A stretch of DNA of 64,000 nucleotides from Halobaculum saliterrae (GCF_009831625.1 NZ_WUUS01000006.1:186001-250000); one strand, 5' to 3'. Shown: positions 25,079-34,265, counted from the first letter of the stretch. Notes: generated by a model not told the origin, from the sequence alone. A program made the numbers and translations.

Positions 25079-25399
25079 ATGAAGATCACGTTGGATAGCC
25101 GATCCTCGGCCGATGCAGTGTTCGAGGCGTTAGCCGACCGACACCGGCGGCACGTGTTGTGTCTCCTTGCCCGCTCGGAGGGAGAGACGATGTCCCTCAA
25201 CGAGGTCTCCGAGCACATCGGGGCGACGCTCGACTCGTCCGTGGAGGCCGTTGAGACGAACCTGTATCACACGGACCTGCCGAAACTGGAGCGGGCGGGG
25301 TTCGTCGAGTACGACGAGCGAAGCGGAGTGATCCGGTCGCGGAACTGCGAGTTGATCTCGAAACTCCAGCAACTCGGGTTCCTCGACTGTACGACGTAG
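25079..25399 (+). CDS. Small winged-helix regulator (DUF7344-like)
   Basis: 106 aa from ATG 25079 (MKITLDSRSSADAVFEALAD). The segment RHRRHVLCLLARSEGETMSL, then NEVSEHI, LYHTDLPKLERAGFVEYDER and SGVIR form the helix-turn-helix and wing typical of the short haloarchaeal DUF7344 family. A T-rich TATA-like GTTTTTTAACC about 30 bp upstream supports leaderless initiation; the earlier in-frame ATG at 25061 lies too close to it. These proteins are thought to be DNA-binding regulators; target unknown. It stands alone. Confidence 0.75.
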   Translation: MKITLDSRSSADAVFEALADRHRRHVLCLLARSEGETMSLNEVSEHIGATLDSSVEAVETNLYHTDLPKLERAGFVEYDERSGVIRSRNCELISKLQQLGFLDCTT

Positions 25400-25864
25400 T
25401 CTACCCCTTCCGGCGTCTCCCTCGATCCGGCTTGCCGTCCTCCGGACAGTTCCCTGTGCTGAATTCGCAACCTCCCTCCCGGCCGATTCACAGCCGCCGG
25501 CTCCAGATCGGGGTGTGGGTCGACTCCGATCACACGAAGTCGCGGGAGGACCGATCGACACCCGAGGCGTTCCCCCGCTACTCGGCGTCCTTGGACCGGG
25601 CTATCGCCCGCCCACGGCCCTGTGACCGAGCCGAACGTCGGCGGCGACCCCGGCCGAAACGCCGAGTCAAACGTGGTGCGACGAGAGTGGAGGAACCCCG
25701 AAAATGCCAGTTCCACACCCGCTATTGGTCATTTGTACACCTTCCAAAAGACGCCGGAACGGAAAGCCGGTGGAGGGGATTGTGAACCACGGTCGGAGCT
25801 CGCTCCGACCTACCCCAAATCCCTCCACGCGAGGCTCTCCAGCCTCACTTCGTTCGGCAGAAGA
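25400..25864. other. Intergenic region with hairpins and tRNA-derived fragments
   Basis: No coding frame with credible bias. The first 350 bp show nothing recognised. The last 100 bp hold a degenerate direct copy of the tRNA-Thr 3' end (25765-25788), a perfect 2-nt-loop hairpin with 9-bp arms GGTCGGAGC and GCTCCGACC (25791-25810), an inverted 12-bp copy of the T-arm (25817-25828), and a small stem GAGGCT/AGCCTC (about 25832-25847). Confidence 0.55.
25765..25788 (-). repeat. Degenerate direct copy of the tRNA-Thr 3' end
   Basis: AGCCGGTGGAGGG is identical to the first 13 bases of the tRNA gene on the plus strand (25865-25877), and the following ATT..TGAACC matches with two insertions. The copies are 100 bp apart. 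Duplicated tRNA 3' ends are the usual mark of integrase attachment sites; no integrase is present here. Confidence 0.5.
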
Positions 25865-25937
25865 AGCCGGTGGAGGGATTTGAACCCTCGGCCTATTCCT
25901 TACGAAGGAATCGCTCTGCCAGCTGAGCTACACCGGC
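25865..25937 (-). tRNA. tRNA-Thr (anticodon CGT)
   Basis: A complete 73-nt cloverleaf on the minus strand. Acceptor arms GCCGGTG and CACCGGC pair perfectly, with T as discriminator as usual for archaeal tRNA-Thr. The D arm is GCTCAGCTGGCAGAGC. The anticodon stem ATTCC/GGAAT holds the loop TTCGTAA, giving anticodon CGT (reads ACG). The T arm is GAGGGTTCAAATCCCTC. CCA is not encoded and there is no intron. CTTATTCC about 27-33 bp upstream is the TATA candidate. Confidence 0.95.
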
Positions 25938-26014
25938 GCGTGCGATCAGTCGTACTGCCATGACGGGAATAAGGGTTGCGAATGTGCGTCGCCGTGACCC
26001 GGACTCACACGCCG

Positions 26015-27004
26015 TTACGACCGGCGGATCCGCACGTCCAGACAGACGTTCTCCTCGTGGGGCGCGTACGACCGGACCGCCCGACGCGTCAGCACCTCGA
26101 CCTCGTAGCCCGCGGGCTCGGCGGCCGCTCGGATCGCCCGCTCACCGGGACCGAAGGGGTCGTCCTCGTGGGCGATGTCGTAGAGGTGGAGCACGCAGTC
26201 ATCGTCGGCGAGTCGCACCGCGGTGTCGAGGAACTCGTTCGCGGTGTGGGGGAGGTTCATCACGACCCGGTCGGCCCAGCCGTCGTAGTCGGCGGTCGTC
26301 CCGCGCACGTCGCCCTCCAGTGCGGTGACGCGGTCGGCGACGCCGTTGCGCTCGGCGTTCTCGCGGAGGTACTCGATGGCGGCGGGGTTCACGTCGCAGG
26401 CGACCACCTCGGCGCCGCGGGCGGCCATCGGCACCGCGAACGGGCCCACGCCCGCGAACATGTCGACGACGCGCTCGCCGCCCCCGACCTGCTCGGCGAC
26501 GCGGTGGCGCTCGGTGGCGAGGCGCGGCGAGAAGTACACCTCGGCGACGTCGAGCGCGAACTCGTGGCCGTACTCCCGGTGGACCGTCTCCGTACTGTCG
26601 CCGTGGAGCACGTCCCACTCGCGGACGCGGTACTCGCCGGCGACCTTCGAGGCGCGGTTGAGAACCGCCTCGCAGGGCACGTCCGACTCGACGATCGCGT
26701 CGGCGATCCGGCGTGCGCGCTCGGGGTCGTCCTCGTCGAGGATCACGATGTCGCCGAGGCGTTCGTAGGAGGGCTCGAACCCGAGGACCTCCGCGGGCGG
26801 CGTCGGTCCGTCGCGCTCGTCGGTCTCGCGGTCGACGACCTCGTAGCCGGCGTCGCGCGCGGCGGCGGCGTCGACGACGGGAACGAAGATATCGCCGTCC
26901 TCGACCTCGATCTCGCGGTCGCCGTCGAGCAGGTCGCGCTCGGCGAGCGCGGCTCTCGTCGCCTCGCCCTCGCGGACGGGGGCGCGGACGCACGGCGTGG
27001 TCAT
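26015..27004 (-). CDS. trm5: tRNA (guanine-37-N1)-methyltransferase
   Basis: 329 aa. An N-terminal D1-type region leads into the Trm5 class I methyltransferase: Lys/Arg-rich docking EAVLNRASKVAGEYRVREWD, HEFALDVAEVYFSPRLATER, SAM motif VVDMFAGVGPFAVPMA, NPAAIEYLRENAERNGV, and catalytic VVMNLPHTANEFL (the NLPH form of the N-x-P motif IV). It methylates G37 of tRNAs to prevent frameshifting, the first step towards wyosine derivatives in archaea. It ends upstream of the tRNA gene and begins 30 bp from the end of cbiP on the same strand, so it may be at the tail of the cobalamin transcript. Confidence 0.92.
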   Translation of the reverse strand: MTTPCVRAPVREGEATRAALAERDLLDGDREIEVEDGDIFVPVVDAAAARDAGYEVVDRETDERDGPTPPAEVLGFEPSYERLGDIVILDEDDPERARRIADAIVESDVPCEAVLNRASKVAGEYRVREWDVLHGDSTETVHREYGHEFALDVAEVYFSPRLATERHRVAEQVGGGERVVDMFAGVGPFAVPMAARGAEVVACDVNPAAIEYLRENAERNGVADRVTALEGDVRGTTADYDGWADRVVMNLPHTANEFLDTAVRLADDDCVLHLYDIAHEDDPFGPGERAIRAAAEPAGYEVEVLTRRAVRSYAPHEENVCLDVRIRRS

Positions 27005-27034
27005 ACCCGGCCTCGGCCGGCCGCGCGAAAAGGG

Positions 27035-28591
27035 CTACCGGTCCGCGTTCGGCTCCGACGCCGCGTGCGCGTCGTCGCCGAGCAGGGCCGACACGTCGAG
27101 GTCGGCGACGAGCGCCGCGGCCGCCTCGTACGGGTCACGCTCCGGGCCGTGTTCCGTGGGCCGCTCGCGCCCCGTGTGCGAGAACAGGGCGTCGACGAAC
27201 GCCTCCCGAACGCTCTCGGTCGCGAACACGTCGTGGAGGTACGTGCCGAGCACGTCGCCGACGGCCGCGCTCCCCGGCTCCAGCGGCGTCTCGACGGCTC
27301 CCCCGTCCACGGGCTCCGTCCGTCCCATGTGGATCTCGTACCCCGACACCGTCCCTGACACCCCCGCGAGCGGGCCGGCGCCGTCGACCGAGACGACTGT
27401 CTCCCGGACGCGCTTGTCCTCGCGAAAGCGCGTCTCGACCGGAAGCAGGCCCACCCCGGCGACCTCGTCGGCGTCGCCGGTTCCCTCCACGGCCGCGTTC
27501 GTGATCCGCTCGCCGAGCATCTGGTAGCCGCCGCAGACCCCGACGACCGGCCCGTCGAACGCCTGGAGTCGCTCGTCGAAGCCCGCATCCCGCAGCGCCA
27601 GCAGGTCGTCGACGGTGTTCTTCGTCCCCGGGAGCACCACCGCGTCGGCGTCCGCGAGGTCCGCGTCGAGGGGGACGTACGCGACCCGGACGCCGGGCGT
27701 GCGCGTGAGGGGGTCGAGATCGGAGAAGTTCGACACCCGCGGGAGCCGCGGCACCGCGACCGTCACCGCGGCCGCGTCGGCGACGCCGTCGTCGTCCCCG
27801 ACGACCGTCCGGGTGTCCCCGTCCGGGAGGGCGACGCTGTCCTCCTCGGGGAGCCCGGGGTCGTCGTACGGGAGCACCGCCGCGACGGGCACGCCCGTCC
27901 GCGCCTCCAGCTCCTCGATCCCCGGGTCGAGGAGGGAGGCGTCGCCGCGGAACTTCGTGATCGCCGTCGCCGCGACGCGCTCGCGGAGGTCGTCGGGCAT
28001 CAGTTCGAGCGTGCCGTAGAGGCTGGCGAACACGCCGCCGCGCTCGATGTCGCCAAGCAGGAGGATCGACGCGTCCCCGAACCGGGCGGTCTCGACGTTC
28101 GCGAGGTCGCGGTCGTGGAGGTTGATCTCCGCGATGGAGCCGGCGCCCTCGGCGACGACCACGTCGTGCTCGGCCGCGAGTCGATCGTACGCCTCGCGGG
28201 CGGCCGTCCGCGCCGTCCCCCAGTGCTCGTCGTAGTAGGTGCCGGCCTCGTAGTGGCCGACCGCCTCGCCGTCGATCACGAGCTGACTCTCGCCCCCGCC
28301 GCGGGGCTTGAGCAGGACGGGATTCGTGTCCGTCGTCGGGGTGATCCCCGCCGCACGCGCCTGCACGAACTGCGAGACGCCGATCTCCCCCCAGTCGCCG
28401 TCGGGCCTGAGCGCGGCGCGGGCGTTGTTGCTCATGTTCTGCGCCTTGAACGGCGCGACCGACACGCCGGCGTCGGCGAGGCGACGGCACAGCCCCGCCA
28501 CGACGGTGCTCTTGCCGACGTGGCTCGCCGTGCCGGCGACGAGGAGGGTCGCGGCGGCGTCTACGTCGCTCCCGCGGTCTCCTTCGCGCAT
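27035..28591 (-). CDS. cbiP: Cobyric acid synthase
   Basis: 518 aa. Amidates the b, d, e and g side chains of adenosylcobyrinic acid a,c-diamide, using glutamine and ATP. N-terminal P-loop domain: [19 protein letters not shown] and [11 protein letters not shown]; the segment [15 protein letters not shown] follows. C-terminal glutaminase: [13 protein letters not shown] with the catalytic Cys and YLHDVF with the His. Start 28591 ([10 protein letters not shown]) overlaps the cobO stop by TGATG. Other name cobQ. Last gene of the ten-gene reverse operon starting at 36619. Confidence 0.93.
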   Translation of the reverse strand: MREGDRGSDVDAAATLLVAGTASHVGKSTVVAGLCRRLADAGVSVAPFKAQNMSNNARAALRPDGDWGEIGVSQFVQARAAGITPTTDTNPVLLKPRGGGESQLVIDGEAVGHYEAGTYYDEHWGTARTAAREAYDRLAAEHDVVVAEGAGSIAEINLHDRDLANVETARFGDASILLLGDIERGGVFASLYGTLELMPDDLRERVAATAITKFRGDASLLDPGIEELEARTGVPVAAVLPYDDPGLPEEDSVALPDGDTRTVVGDDDGVADAAAVTVAVPRLPRVSNFSDLDPLTRTPGVRVAYVPLDADLADADAVVLPGTKNTVDDLLALRDAGFDERLQAFDGPVVGVCGGYQMLGERITNAAVEGTGDADEVAGVGLLPVETRFREDKRVRETVVSVDGAGPLAGVSGTVSGYEIHMGRTEPVDGGAVETPLEPGSAAVGDVLGTYLHDVFATESVREAFVDALFSHTGRERPTEHGPERDPYEAAAALVADLDVSALLGDDAHAASEPNADR

Positions 28592-29325
28592 CAGTACTCG
28601 GTGCCCTTGCGGGCGCGGTGGCCCTCGTCGAAGGGGTGTTTCACCTTGCGGACGTTCGTGATCAGGTCCGAGGCCTCGGCGAGGTACTCGGGCTCCTCGT
28701 GACCCCCGGTGAGGACGAGTTCGAGGGCGTCGGGCTTCGACTCGATCAGATCGAGCAGGTCGTCCGGGTCGACCAGCCCGCGATTGGCGGCGTACACCAC
28801 CTCGTCGAGGACGAGCATGTGCGCGCCGTCCTCGGGTGCGCCGTCGAGCCCCAACGGCTCCGTCAGGTCTTCGTCGGCCCACCCGTCGACCAGCTCGCGG
28901 GCGCGCTCGAACCCCGCCGCCGCGCGGGCGGCGTGGTCGTCCTCGTCGGTGCCGTCGGCCATCGCGTGCCAGCCGTAGTGGCCGGAGTTCTCGTAGCTGA
29001 TCCCGGGGATCGCGGCGATAGCGTTGTACTCGCCGCGGACGTCCTCGACGCTGTCGGCGCCGCCCTTCATGAACTGGAGGAGGTGCACGCGGTAGCCGTG
29101 GCCGGCGGCCCGGAACGTCATCCCCAGCGCTGCCGTCGTCTTCCCCTTCCCGTCGCCCCACCACGTCTGCACCAGCCCGAACTCCTCGGGCGCGCTCGGT
29201 TCGATGTCGCGTGCGGCGGGGGTGACTCCCTTCCCGGGCGTCCGTGCGCGGGGGTCCTCGTCTCGTTCCTCGGCTCGGTCGGCGGCGCGGTCCTCGTCGT
29301 CGGGGGCGGCGTTCGTGTCTGGCAT
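28591..29325 (-). CDS. cobO: Cob(I)yrinic acid a,c-diamide adenosyltransferase
   Basis: 244 aa of the CobA/CobO/BtuR type. An acidic, disordered N-terminus of about 45 residues precedes [20 protein letters not shown], the unusual P-loop of this family, followed by [24 protein letters not shown] and [13 protein letters not shown]. It attaches the 5'-deoxyadenosyl group of ATP to the cobalt. The acidic tail extends the usual 190-200 aa, a haloarchaeal adaptation. It is coupled to cbiP by a 1-base overlap, with a 70-bp gap on the cbiZ side. Confidence 0.93.
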   Translation of the reverse strand: MPDTNAAPDDEDRAADRAEERDEDPRARTPGKGVTPAARDIEPSAPEEFGLVQTWWGDGKGKTTAALGMTFRAAGHGYRVHLLQFMKGGADSVEDVRGEYNAIAAIPGISYENSGHYGWHAMADGTDEDDHAARAAAGFERARELVDGWADEDLTEPLGLDGAPEDGAHMLVLDEVVYAANRGLVDPDDLLDLIESKPDALELVLTGGHEEPEYLAEASDLITNVRKVKHPFDEGHRARKGTEY

Positions 29326-29395
29326 GGGTGTCTCCTACGGCGTGGATCGGCAAACAGTTCCGGATCGGCTCGGCGGGGGACAGTCCTCCGCCGGC

Positions 29396-30139
29396 TCACG
29401 GGCGCGTCACCTCCGTCTCACGGTCGGTGACGACGCCGTGTTCTGCGTCGGCGACGGAATCCGGGACGGTCGCGTCGCCGGCGGCGTACCGCGAGTTCAG
29501 GCTCGCCCGGACGGCGTCGCGGACGCACGCCCGGCTGGCGCCTCCGACCGTCGTCGCGCTCCCCGAGAACGCCGCGGGGTCGCCGTCGCGCGCGCTGCCG
29601 GCGACGACCGCGTCGGTCGTCGTCCCCGGGAACCCCGTCGTCGCGAGCAGGGTCGCGGCCTTCGCCTCCGCGGCGACCGCGACGAGGTTCGCGAGCGCGC
29701 CGTCGTCGAGCCGCCGGGTCGTCGCGACGAGGACGTTCACCGTCCCGCGCCCGGGACGCTCGGGTCCCTCACCGGCGACTGACTCGCCCGTCGGTTCCTC
29801 GCGTCCCTCGGCGTCCATCGGCAGCGCCGCGGGGTTCGACACCCCTGCGGTCGCGACCGCGACGACCGGACCCGAGCGCGCGACTCGCGCGTGGCGCATG
29901 TCGACGCCCGTAAGGAGCGCCGGGGCCGTGGGGTCGCCTCCCGGCCCAGCGAACCCGGCGTCAGCGAGCCTGTCCGCGACGTACGCGTCGAGGTCGGTCC
30001 GCTCCCACCCCTCGGGGACGGAGACGTTGTACGCCGCCGGGGCGTCCGCGAAGCCGCCGTCCCAGCCGGTCGAGAGCCAGCGCGTGTCGGGGCGGCGCAG
30101 CCGTAGAACGCCCCCGGCCACCGCGGTCTCAAAGCCCAC
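29396..30139 (-). CDS. cbiZ: Adenosylcobinamide amidohydrolase
   Basis: 247 aa. CbiZ cleaves the aminopropanol arm of adenosylcobinamide to adenosylcobyric acid, an archaeal route for salvaging incomplete corrinoids. Family pattern: RWLSTGWDGGFADAPAAYNV, then LLTGVDMRHARVA, VAVATAGVSNPAAL, GTVNVLVATTRRLDDGALAN and ATTGFPGTTTDAVV. About 25 extra Pro/Glu-rich residues interrupt the middle. It overlaps cobD by 11 bp. Together with the BtuFCD importer in the window, this argues for import and remodelling of external corrinoids. Confidence 0.92.
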   Translation of the reverse strand: MGFETAVAGGVLRLRRPDTRWLSTGWDGGFADAPAAYNVSVPEGWERTDLDAYVADRLADAGFAGPGGDPTAPALLTGVDMRHARVARSGPVVAVATAGVSNPAALPMDAEGREEPTGESVAGEGPERPGRGTVNVLVATTRRLDDGALANLVAVAAEAKAATLLATTGFPGTTTDAVVAGSARDGDPAAFSGSATTVGGASRACVRDAVRASLNSRYAAGDATVPDSVADAEHGVVTDRETEVTRP

Positions 30140-31142
30140 GGAGCACCTCCAACAGGCGGTCGTTCTCGGTGGGCGTCCGGACCGCCACTCGGACGTGGCT
30201 TTCGAGGCCCCGGAACGTCGTCGCGTCGCGGACGGCGATCCCGGCCTCGGCGGCGCCGTCGACGACCGAACCCGCCGTGCGGTCGCCGACGTCGAGCAGG
30301 AGGTATGGCGCGTCCGAGGGGTGGACGCCGTATCTCGCGTCGGAAAGCGCCGCGCGCATGCGCTCGCGCTCGGCGGCGACGCGCTCGCGGGTGCGCTCGA
30401 CGAACTCCCGTCGACGCATGCAGTGGGCGCCGGTCGCGAGCGCGGGCGCCCCGAGGTTCCAGGTGCGGCGGGCGTTCGCCAGCGCCTCCCTCCAGTCGCC
30501 GGTCGCGACGGCGAACCCCGCGCGGATCCCCGGCAGCCCGAACAGCTTCGTCAGCGAGCGGGCGACGATCGCGCCGTCCGCGCCCGCCAGCGACGGCCGG
30601 TCGGTGAACCCGAGGAACGCCTCGTCGACCAACAGCGGCGTCCCCGCCTTCCGGCACCGCGCGGCGAACGACCGCAGGTCGTCGTCCCCGTAGGCGTTCC
30701 CGGTCGGGTTGTTCGGGTTGCAGACGATCGCGAGGGCGTGCTCGGCGGGGTCGACCTCCAGTATCTCGTCGTGCGGAACGAACGAGGGCTCGCCGCCCTG
30801 CAGGCGCACCTCGCGGGCGTATTCCCCGAAGCTCGGGTACGGTACCGCGACCGAGTCGCCCGGGTCCACGGCGAGATCGATCGTCAGCCGGATCGCCGCC
30901 AGCCCGCCGGGCGTGGGGACCACCTCCTCCGGGTCGCAGCCGACGTACTCGGCGGCCGTGCGGCGGTACTCCGCGGGCGGCTCCTCCGGGTACGTCCGCG
31001 CCGACTCGAAGGCGTCGCGGTAGGCCGCCGCCGCGCCGTCGGGGACGTGGGGGTTGGTGTTCGCGCTGAAGTCGAGCACGTCGGGGTCGTCGCTGCTGCC
31101 GTGCGGGGTGCGAGGCGTGTCGCGTGCGGTGTCGAAGTTCAT
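30129..31142 (-). CDS. cobD: Threonine-phosphate decarboxylase (CobD/CobC type)
   Basis: 337 aa, fold-type I PLP enzyme of the histidinol-phosphate aminotransferase family. It forms (R)-1-aminopropan-2-ol phosphate from threonine phosphate for the nucleotide loop of B12. Visible: LDFSANTNPHVPDGAAAAY at the N-terminus (typical of CobD, distinguishing it from HisC), CNPNNPTGNAY, LLVDEAFLGFTDR, and ARSLTKLFGLPGIRAGF with the PLP-binding Lys. The start overlaps the cobY stop by ATGA. A hisC role is less likely given the location. Confidence 0.88.
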   Translation of the reverse strand: MNFDTARDTPRTPHGSSDDPDVLDFSANTNPHVPDGAAAAYRDAFESARTYPEEPPAEYRRTAAEYVGCDPEEVVPTPGGLAAIRLTIDLAVDPGDSVAVPYPSFGEYAREVRLQGGEPSFVPHDEILEVDPAEHALAIVCNPNNPTGNAYGDDDLRSFAARCRKAGTPLLVDEAFLGFTDRPSLAGADGAIVARSLTKLFGLPGIRAGFAVATGDWREALANARRTWNLGAPALATGAHCMRRREFVERTRERVAAERERMRAALSDARYGVHPSDAPYLLLDVGDRTAGSVVDGAAEAGIAVRDATTFRGLESHVRVAVRTPTENDRLLEVLRGL

Positions 31143-31837
31143 GGGTGGTCTCCGTGATCGGGAGATATCTCGGTTCCCTCGCGCTGTCGATGCAGCAGCG
31201 CCTCGGCGACGCGCAGGTCGCGCGGGCGGTTCGCGTTCACCGCGAGGCCCTCGCCGGCGACGACGAGCGCGCTCTCGTCGACAGGCTCTCCGTCCTCGTC
31301 GCCGACGACGTTCAGCCCGGTGGGCACGACCTCGCGGCCGTCGACCGTCGTCGTCCGCTCGTCGACGCTCGCGCCCACCTCGCGCTTGCGGTCGACTGGG
31401 ACGTACACGGCGAGCGATGCGGCGGCGCCGTCGGCGGTGCCAACGCCGGCGCCGTCAGCGGCGACGGCGTCGCCAGTATCGCCGGTGGCGGCGTCGAGGG
31501 CGCGATCGACCACCTCGGCCGTCAGGAGCGGAAGATCGCTCGCGACGGTGAGCACGGGTCGGTCGATCCGCTCCAGCGCGTAGCCGAGGTCGGAAACGTA
31601 GCCGTTGCCGGGCGCCTCGATGACAGTCAGGTCATCGCGCCCGATGAGGTGCCTCGCGGTCGCGGGCGTGTGCGGCGAGACGACGGCGTGGACGCCCTCG
31701 ACCCGGCTCCCGGCGAGCGCGTCGAGCACGCGGTCGACCATCGGGATGTCGCCCACCTCGACCAGCGGCTTCTCGCTCCCGTCGCCGACCGCCCCGAGCC
31801 GAGTGCCCCGGCCGCCGCACATCACGAGAGCGTCCAC
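31139..31837 (-). CDS. cobY: GTP:adenosylcobinamide-phosphate guanylyltransferase (CobY)
   Basis: 232 aa from GTG 31837 (MDALVMCGGRGTRLGAVGDG); ATG 31822 is possible, but would cut into the first strand. Archaeal-type, non-orthologous to bacterial CobU: LVMCGGRGTRLG is the nucleotide-binding loop, then EKPLVEVGDIPMVDRVLDAL, and VASDLPLLTAEVVDRAL with the metal-binding Asp. It transfers GMP to adenosylcobinamide phosphate. It overlaps cobS by 16 bp and cobD by 4 bp. Confidence 0.9.
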   Translation of the reverse strand: MDALVMCGGRGTRLGAVGDGSEKPLVEVGDIPMVDRVLDALAGSRVEGVHAVVSPHTPATARHLIGRDDLTVIEAPGNGYVSDLGYALERIDRPVLTVASDLPLLTAEVVDRALDAATGDTGDAVAADGAGVGTADGAAASLAVYVPVDRKREVGASVDERTTTVDGREVVPTGLNVVGDEDGEPVDESALVVAGEGLAVNANRPRDLRVAEALLHRQREGTEISPDHGDHP

Positions 31838-32619
31838 GCGATCACCCCCACGTGGAGCCCGACGACGCGGGCGATCTCGTTCGTCGCGCCGAGCACGTCG
31901 CCGCTGACGCCGCCGAGTCGGCTCCTCGCCCACCACAGCGCCGCGGCGGCGACGAGGGCGGCGGCGACGAGGACGGCGATCCCGGGCGCAAGCGCGGGCC
32001 ACCCCACGAGCGCGACGGGCGCGGCGACGATGCCGACCCCGAGCAGCGAGCGCGGACCTGACTCGGCCGTCAGCGCCGACCCGAGGCCCTCGTGGGGCGC
32101 CTCTCCGACGCAGACGAGCGTCGCCGTCGCCGCCTTCGCGGCGACCTCCGTCCCGATCACGAGCGCGACGGCGGCGATCGGGGCGAACCGCGCGAGGTCG
32201 GCGACGAGCGCGGCCGCGGCCGCGAGTCCGAGGACGACCAGCGCGAGCGCGAGCGCGCCGCCGACGCCGAGGGAGCTGTCCTTCAGCACCTCGCGGCGGC
32301 GGTCGGCGTCGCCGTGGACGACCGCCGCGTCGCCCAGGTCCGCGACGCCGTCGAGGTGGGTGATGCCGGTGAGCGCGTACAGCCACGCGACGAACACCAC
32401 CGCGACCGTCTCGGTCGGGACGGCGGCGCCGATCCCGCCGGGCGCCAGCGCGACCGCCGCGATGGGGAGCGCGAGCAGCGCGCCGATCGGGTAGCCGGCG
32501 GTCGGGATCGCCGCCGGCGTGCGCCGGAACGCGTCCCAGCGCGCGTCGCTGTGGGCGACGGGGACGCGGGAGAGAAAGCCGAGCGCGCCGGCGACGGCGG
32601 CGACGGGGCTCCGGGTCAC
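31822..32619 (-). CDS. cobS: Adenosylcobinamide-GDP ribazoletransferase
   Basis: 265 aa, integral membrane enzyme that joins alpha-ribazole (phosphate) to adenosylcobinamide-GDP. Start is GTG 32619, fixed by a GTGA overlap with the cbiB stop. Visible: GALGFLSRVPVA at the N-terminus, YALTGITHLDGVADLGDA (the acidic motif of the family), RRREVLKDSSLGVGG, and several Ala/Val-rich membrane helices. The C-terminal GDVLGATNEIARVV is also typical. Confidence 0.93.
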   Translation of the reverse strand: MTRSPVAAVAGALGFLSRVPVAHSDARWDAFRRTPAAIPTAGYPIGALLALPIAAVALAPGGIGAAVPTETVAVVFVAWLYALTGITHLDGVADLGDAAVVHGDADRRREVLKDSSLGVGGALALALVVLGLAAAAALVADLARFAPIAAVALVIGTEVAAKAATATLVCVGEAPHEGLGSALTAESGPRSLLGVGIVAAPVALVGWPALAPGIAVLVAAALVAAAALWWARSRLGGVSGDVLGATNEIARVVGLHVGVIAWTLS

Positions 32620-33587
32620 GACCCCACCCCCGCAACCGCCGCGGCCGCTCCGGCGAGCAGGAACGCCAGCGCCCCCGCGACGGCGACCACGCGGACTCCT
32701 CGCCGCGCCTCGGCGAGCGAGGGGAGCGCGGCGCCGGGGTTCAGCGCGTACGCGCCGGACTTCTCCAGTCGGACGCCGAGGGCGGCGGCCGCGGTCGCCA
32801 TCGGCCACCCGGAGTTGGGCGAGGCGGGGACGCGCGCCCACCGTCGGGCGTCGACGAGCGACCGTGGCGACCCGGCGGCGACGGCGAGCAACACGGCGGA
32901 CACGCGGGCGGGAACCCACATAACCGCGTCGTCGAGGCGGGCGCTCGCGGTGCCGACCGGTTTGTCCGGGTAGCCGAGCATCGAGTCGAGCGTGTTCACT
33001 CCCTTCACCCAGGCGGCGGCCGCGACGCCGACGGCGACCGAGGCCTGCGCGCCAAGCGCGAACGCCAGCAGGGGTGCGACGAGTCCGTCCGCGAGGTTCT
33101 CGGCGGCGCTCTCGACGGCGGCGCTGCGGATCCAGGCGGCCGACAGCGACGACGTGTCCCGACCGACGAGCGCGATCGCCGACTCGCGGGCGGCGTCGGC
33201 GTCGCGCTCGGCCGCCTCGACCACCTCGCTCGCGACGGCGACGAGCATCCGCAGGCTCGTGAGCGAGAACAGCGCGAGCCCCGCGACGACCGCGGTGGCG
33301 ACGGTGGCGACGGGGGCGACGAGCGCGACGGCGGTGCCGGTCCACGCGACGCTCGCGGCGACGACGCGTCCGGCGCCCGCGACGACGCCCCACGCGACCG
33401 CCGCGAACGCCAGCGGGAGGACGACCGCGGCGGCGACGCCGACGGATCGCGGGCGAGCCCACTCGCGGTCGACCGTGGTGACGACCCGCCCGAACAGCGC
33501 GATCGGGTGCACGCGACTTGGCGGCTCCGCGATCGCCGCGTCGAGCGCCGCCGCCAGCCCGACGGCCGCGAGGGCGGTCAGCCCCAT
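32616..33587 (-). CDS. cbiB: Adenosylcobinamide-phosphate synthase
   Basis: 323 aa, membrane protein, condensing adenosylcobyric acid with aminopropanol phosphate. Start 33587 (MGLTALAAVGLAAALDAAIA), then EPPSRVHPIALFGRVV (typical PxxxHPV/IxxxG), SAAVESAAENLADGLVAPLL, WVKGVNTLDSMLGYPDK and ASPNSGWPMATAAAALGV. It overlaps the upstream HAD gene by 10 bp and cobS by 4 bp. Upstream in-frame sequence is Arg-rich shadow and excluded. Confidence 0.93.
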   Translation of the reverse strand: MGLTALAAVGLAAALDAAIAEPPSRVHPIALFGRVVTTVDREWARPRSVGVAAAVVLPLAFAAVAWGVVAGAGRVVAASVAWTGTAVALVAPVATVATAVVAGLALFSLTSLRMLVAVASEVVEAAERDADAARESAIALVGRDTSSLSAAWIRSAAVESAAENLADGLVAPLLAFALGAQASVAVGVAAAAWVKGVNTLDSMLGYPDKPVGTASARLDDAVMWVPARVSAVLLAVAAGSPRSLVDARRWARVPASPNSGWPMATAAAALGVRLEKSGAYALNPGAALPSLAEARRGVRVVAVAGALAFLLAGAAAAVAGVGS

Positions 33588-34264
33588 CGCTCCGCGACGA
33601 CCGACGGCAGTTCCGGGAGCGACACCTCCCCGATCAGGACGAACCGCGCGCCCGCGCCGACGGCCCCGCCGTCGGTCTCCGGGTCGTCGCCGACGTGGAG
33701 TAACCCACCGGCCGGAACGCCGAGGTCGGCGGCGACCGCCTCGAACGCCCGCGCGTCGGGCTTGCGCCACCCGCACTCGACGCTGGCGACCACGGCGTCG
33801 AGGTCCCCGGCGTCGACGGTCGACCGCTCCAGCGTCCGCGCGACGAGGCCGGGAACGCTGCAGTTCGACAGGACGCCGACGGGGTACTCCCCGGCCAGCG
33901 CCGCGACCGCCTCGGCGGCGCCGGGTCTGGTCTCGACCGGCCGATCGAACGACGCGCGGACGGCCGCCGCGGCGTCGTCGACGAACGCGCGCGGCTCGCG
34001 CTCCGGGTCGCGGCTCGCCAGCGCGGCCGAGACGTGGTCGTGCAGGGGGCGCTCGACGCCCTCCGCGTACTCCAGGTGTGGCTCGGCGTACGCGTCCGCC
34101 CAGTCGTTGGGGACGACGACGCCCCGTTCGCGGAGCTCGGCGGCGACGGCCGCGGCCGGATCGTCGGGCGCATCGACGTCGACGAGGGTGCCGAACAGGT
34201 CGAACGAGACGGCGGCGACGCCGCCGTCGTTCTCGACGGCGCCGCCCGACCCGCCGGCCCCCAC
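33578..34264 (-). CDS. HAD-superfamily hydrolase within the cob operon
   Basis: 228 aa. HAD motif I is VSFDLFGTLVDVD, motif II VGVLSNCS, motif III WRKPDARAF and motif IV LLHVGDDPETDGGAV, with an alpha-helical cap between I and II; all catalytic residues are present. It is translated within the cob operon, overlapping cbiB by 10 bp and 2 bp from cbiA. No bacterial-type CobC or methanogen-type CobZ is visible in the window, so this enzyme is a candidate for alpha-ribazole-5'-phosphate or adenosylcobalamin-5'-phosphate phosphatase. That role is inference; a generic house-cleaning phosphatase is the alternative. Confidence 0.8.
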   Translation of the reverse strand: MGAGGSGGAVENDGGVAAVSFDLFGTLVDVDAPDDPAAAVAAELRERGVVVPNDWADAYAEPHLEYAEGVERPLHDHVSAALASRDPEREPRAFVDDAAAAVRASFDRPVETRPGAAEAVAALAGEYPVGVLSNCSVPGLVARTLERSTVDAGDLDAVVASVECGWRKPDARAFEAVAADLGVPAGGLLHVGDDPETDGGAVGAGARFVLIGEVSLPELPSVVAERWG

Positions 34265-34265
34265 C

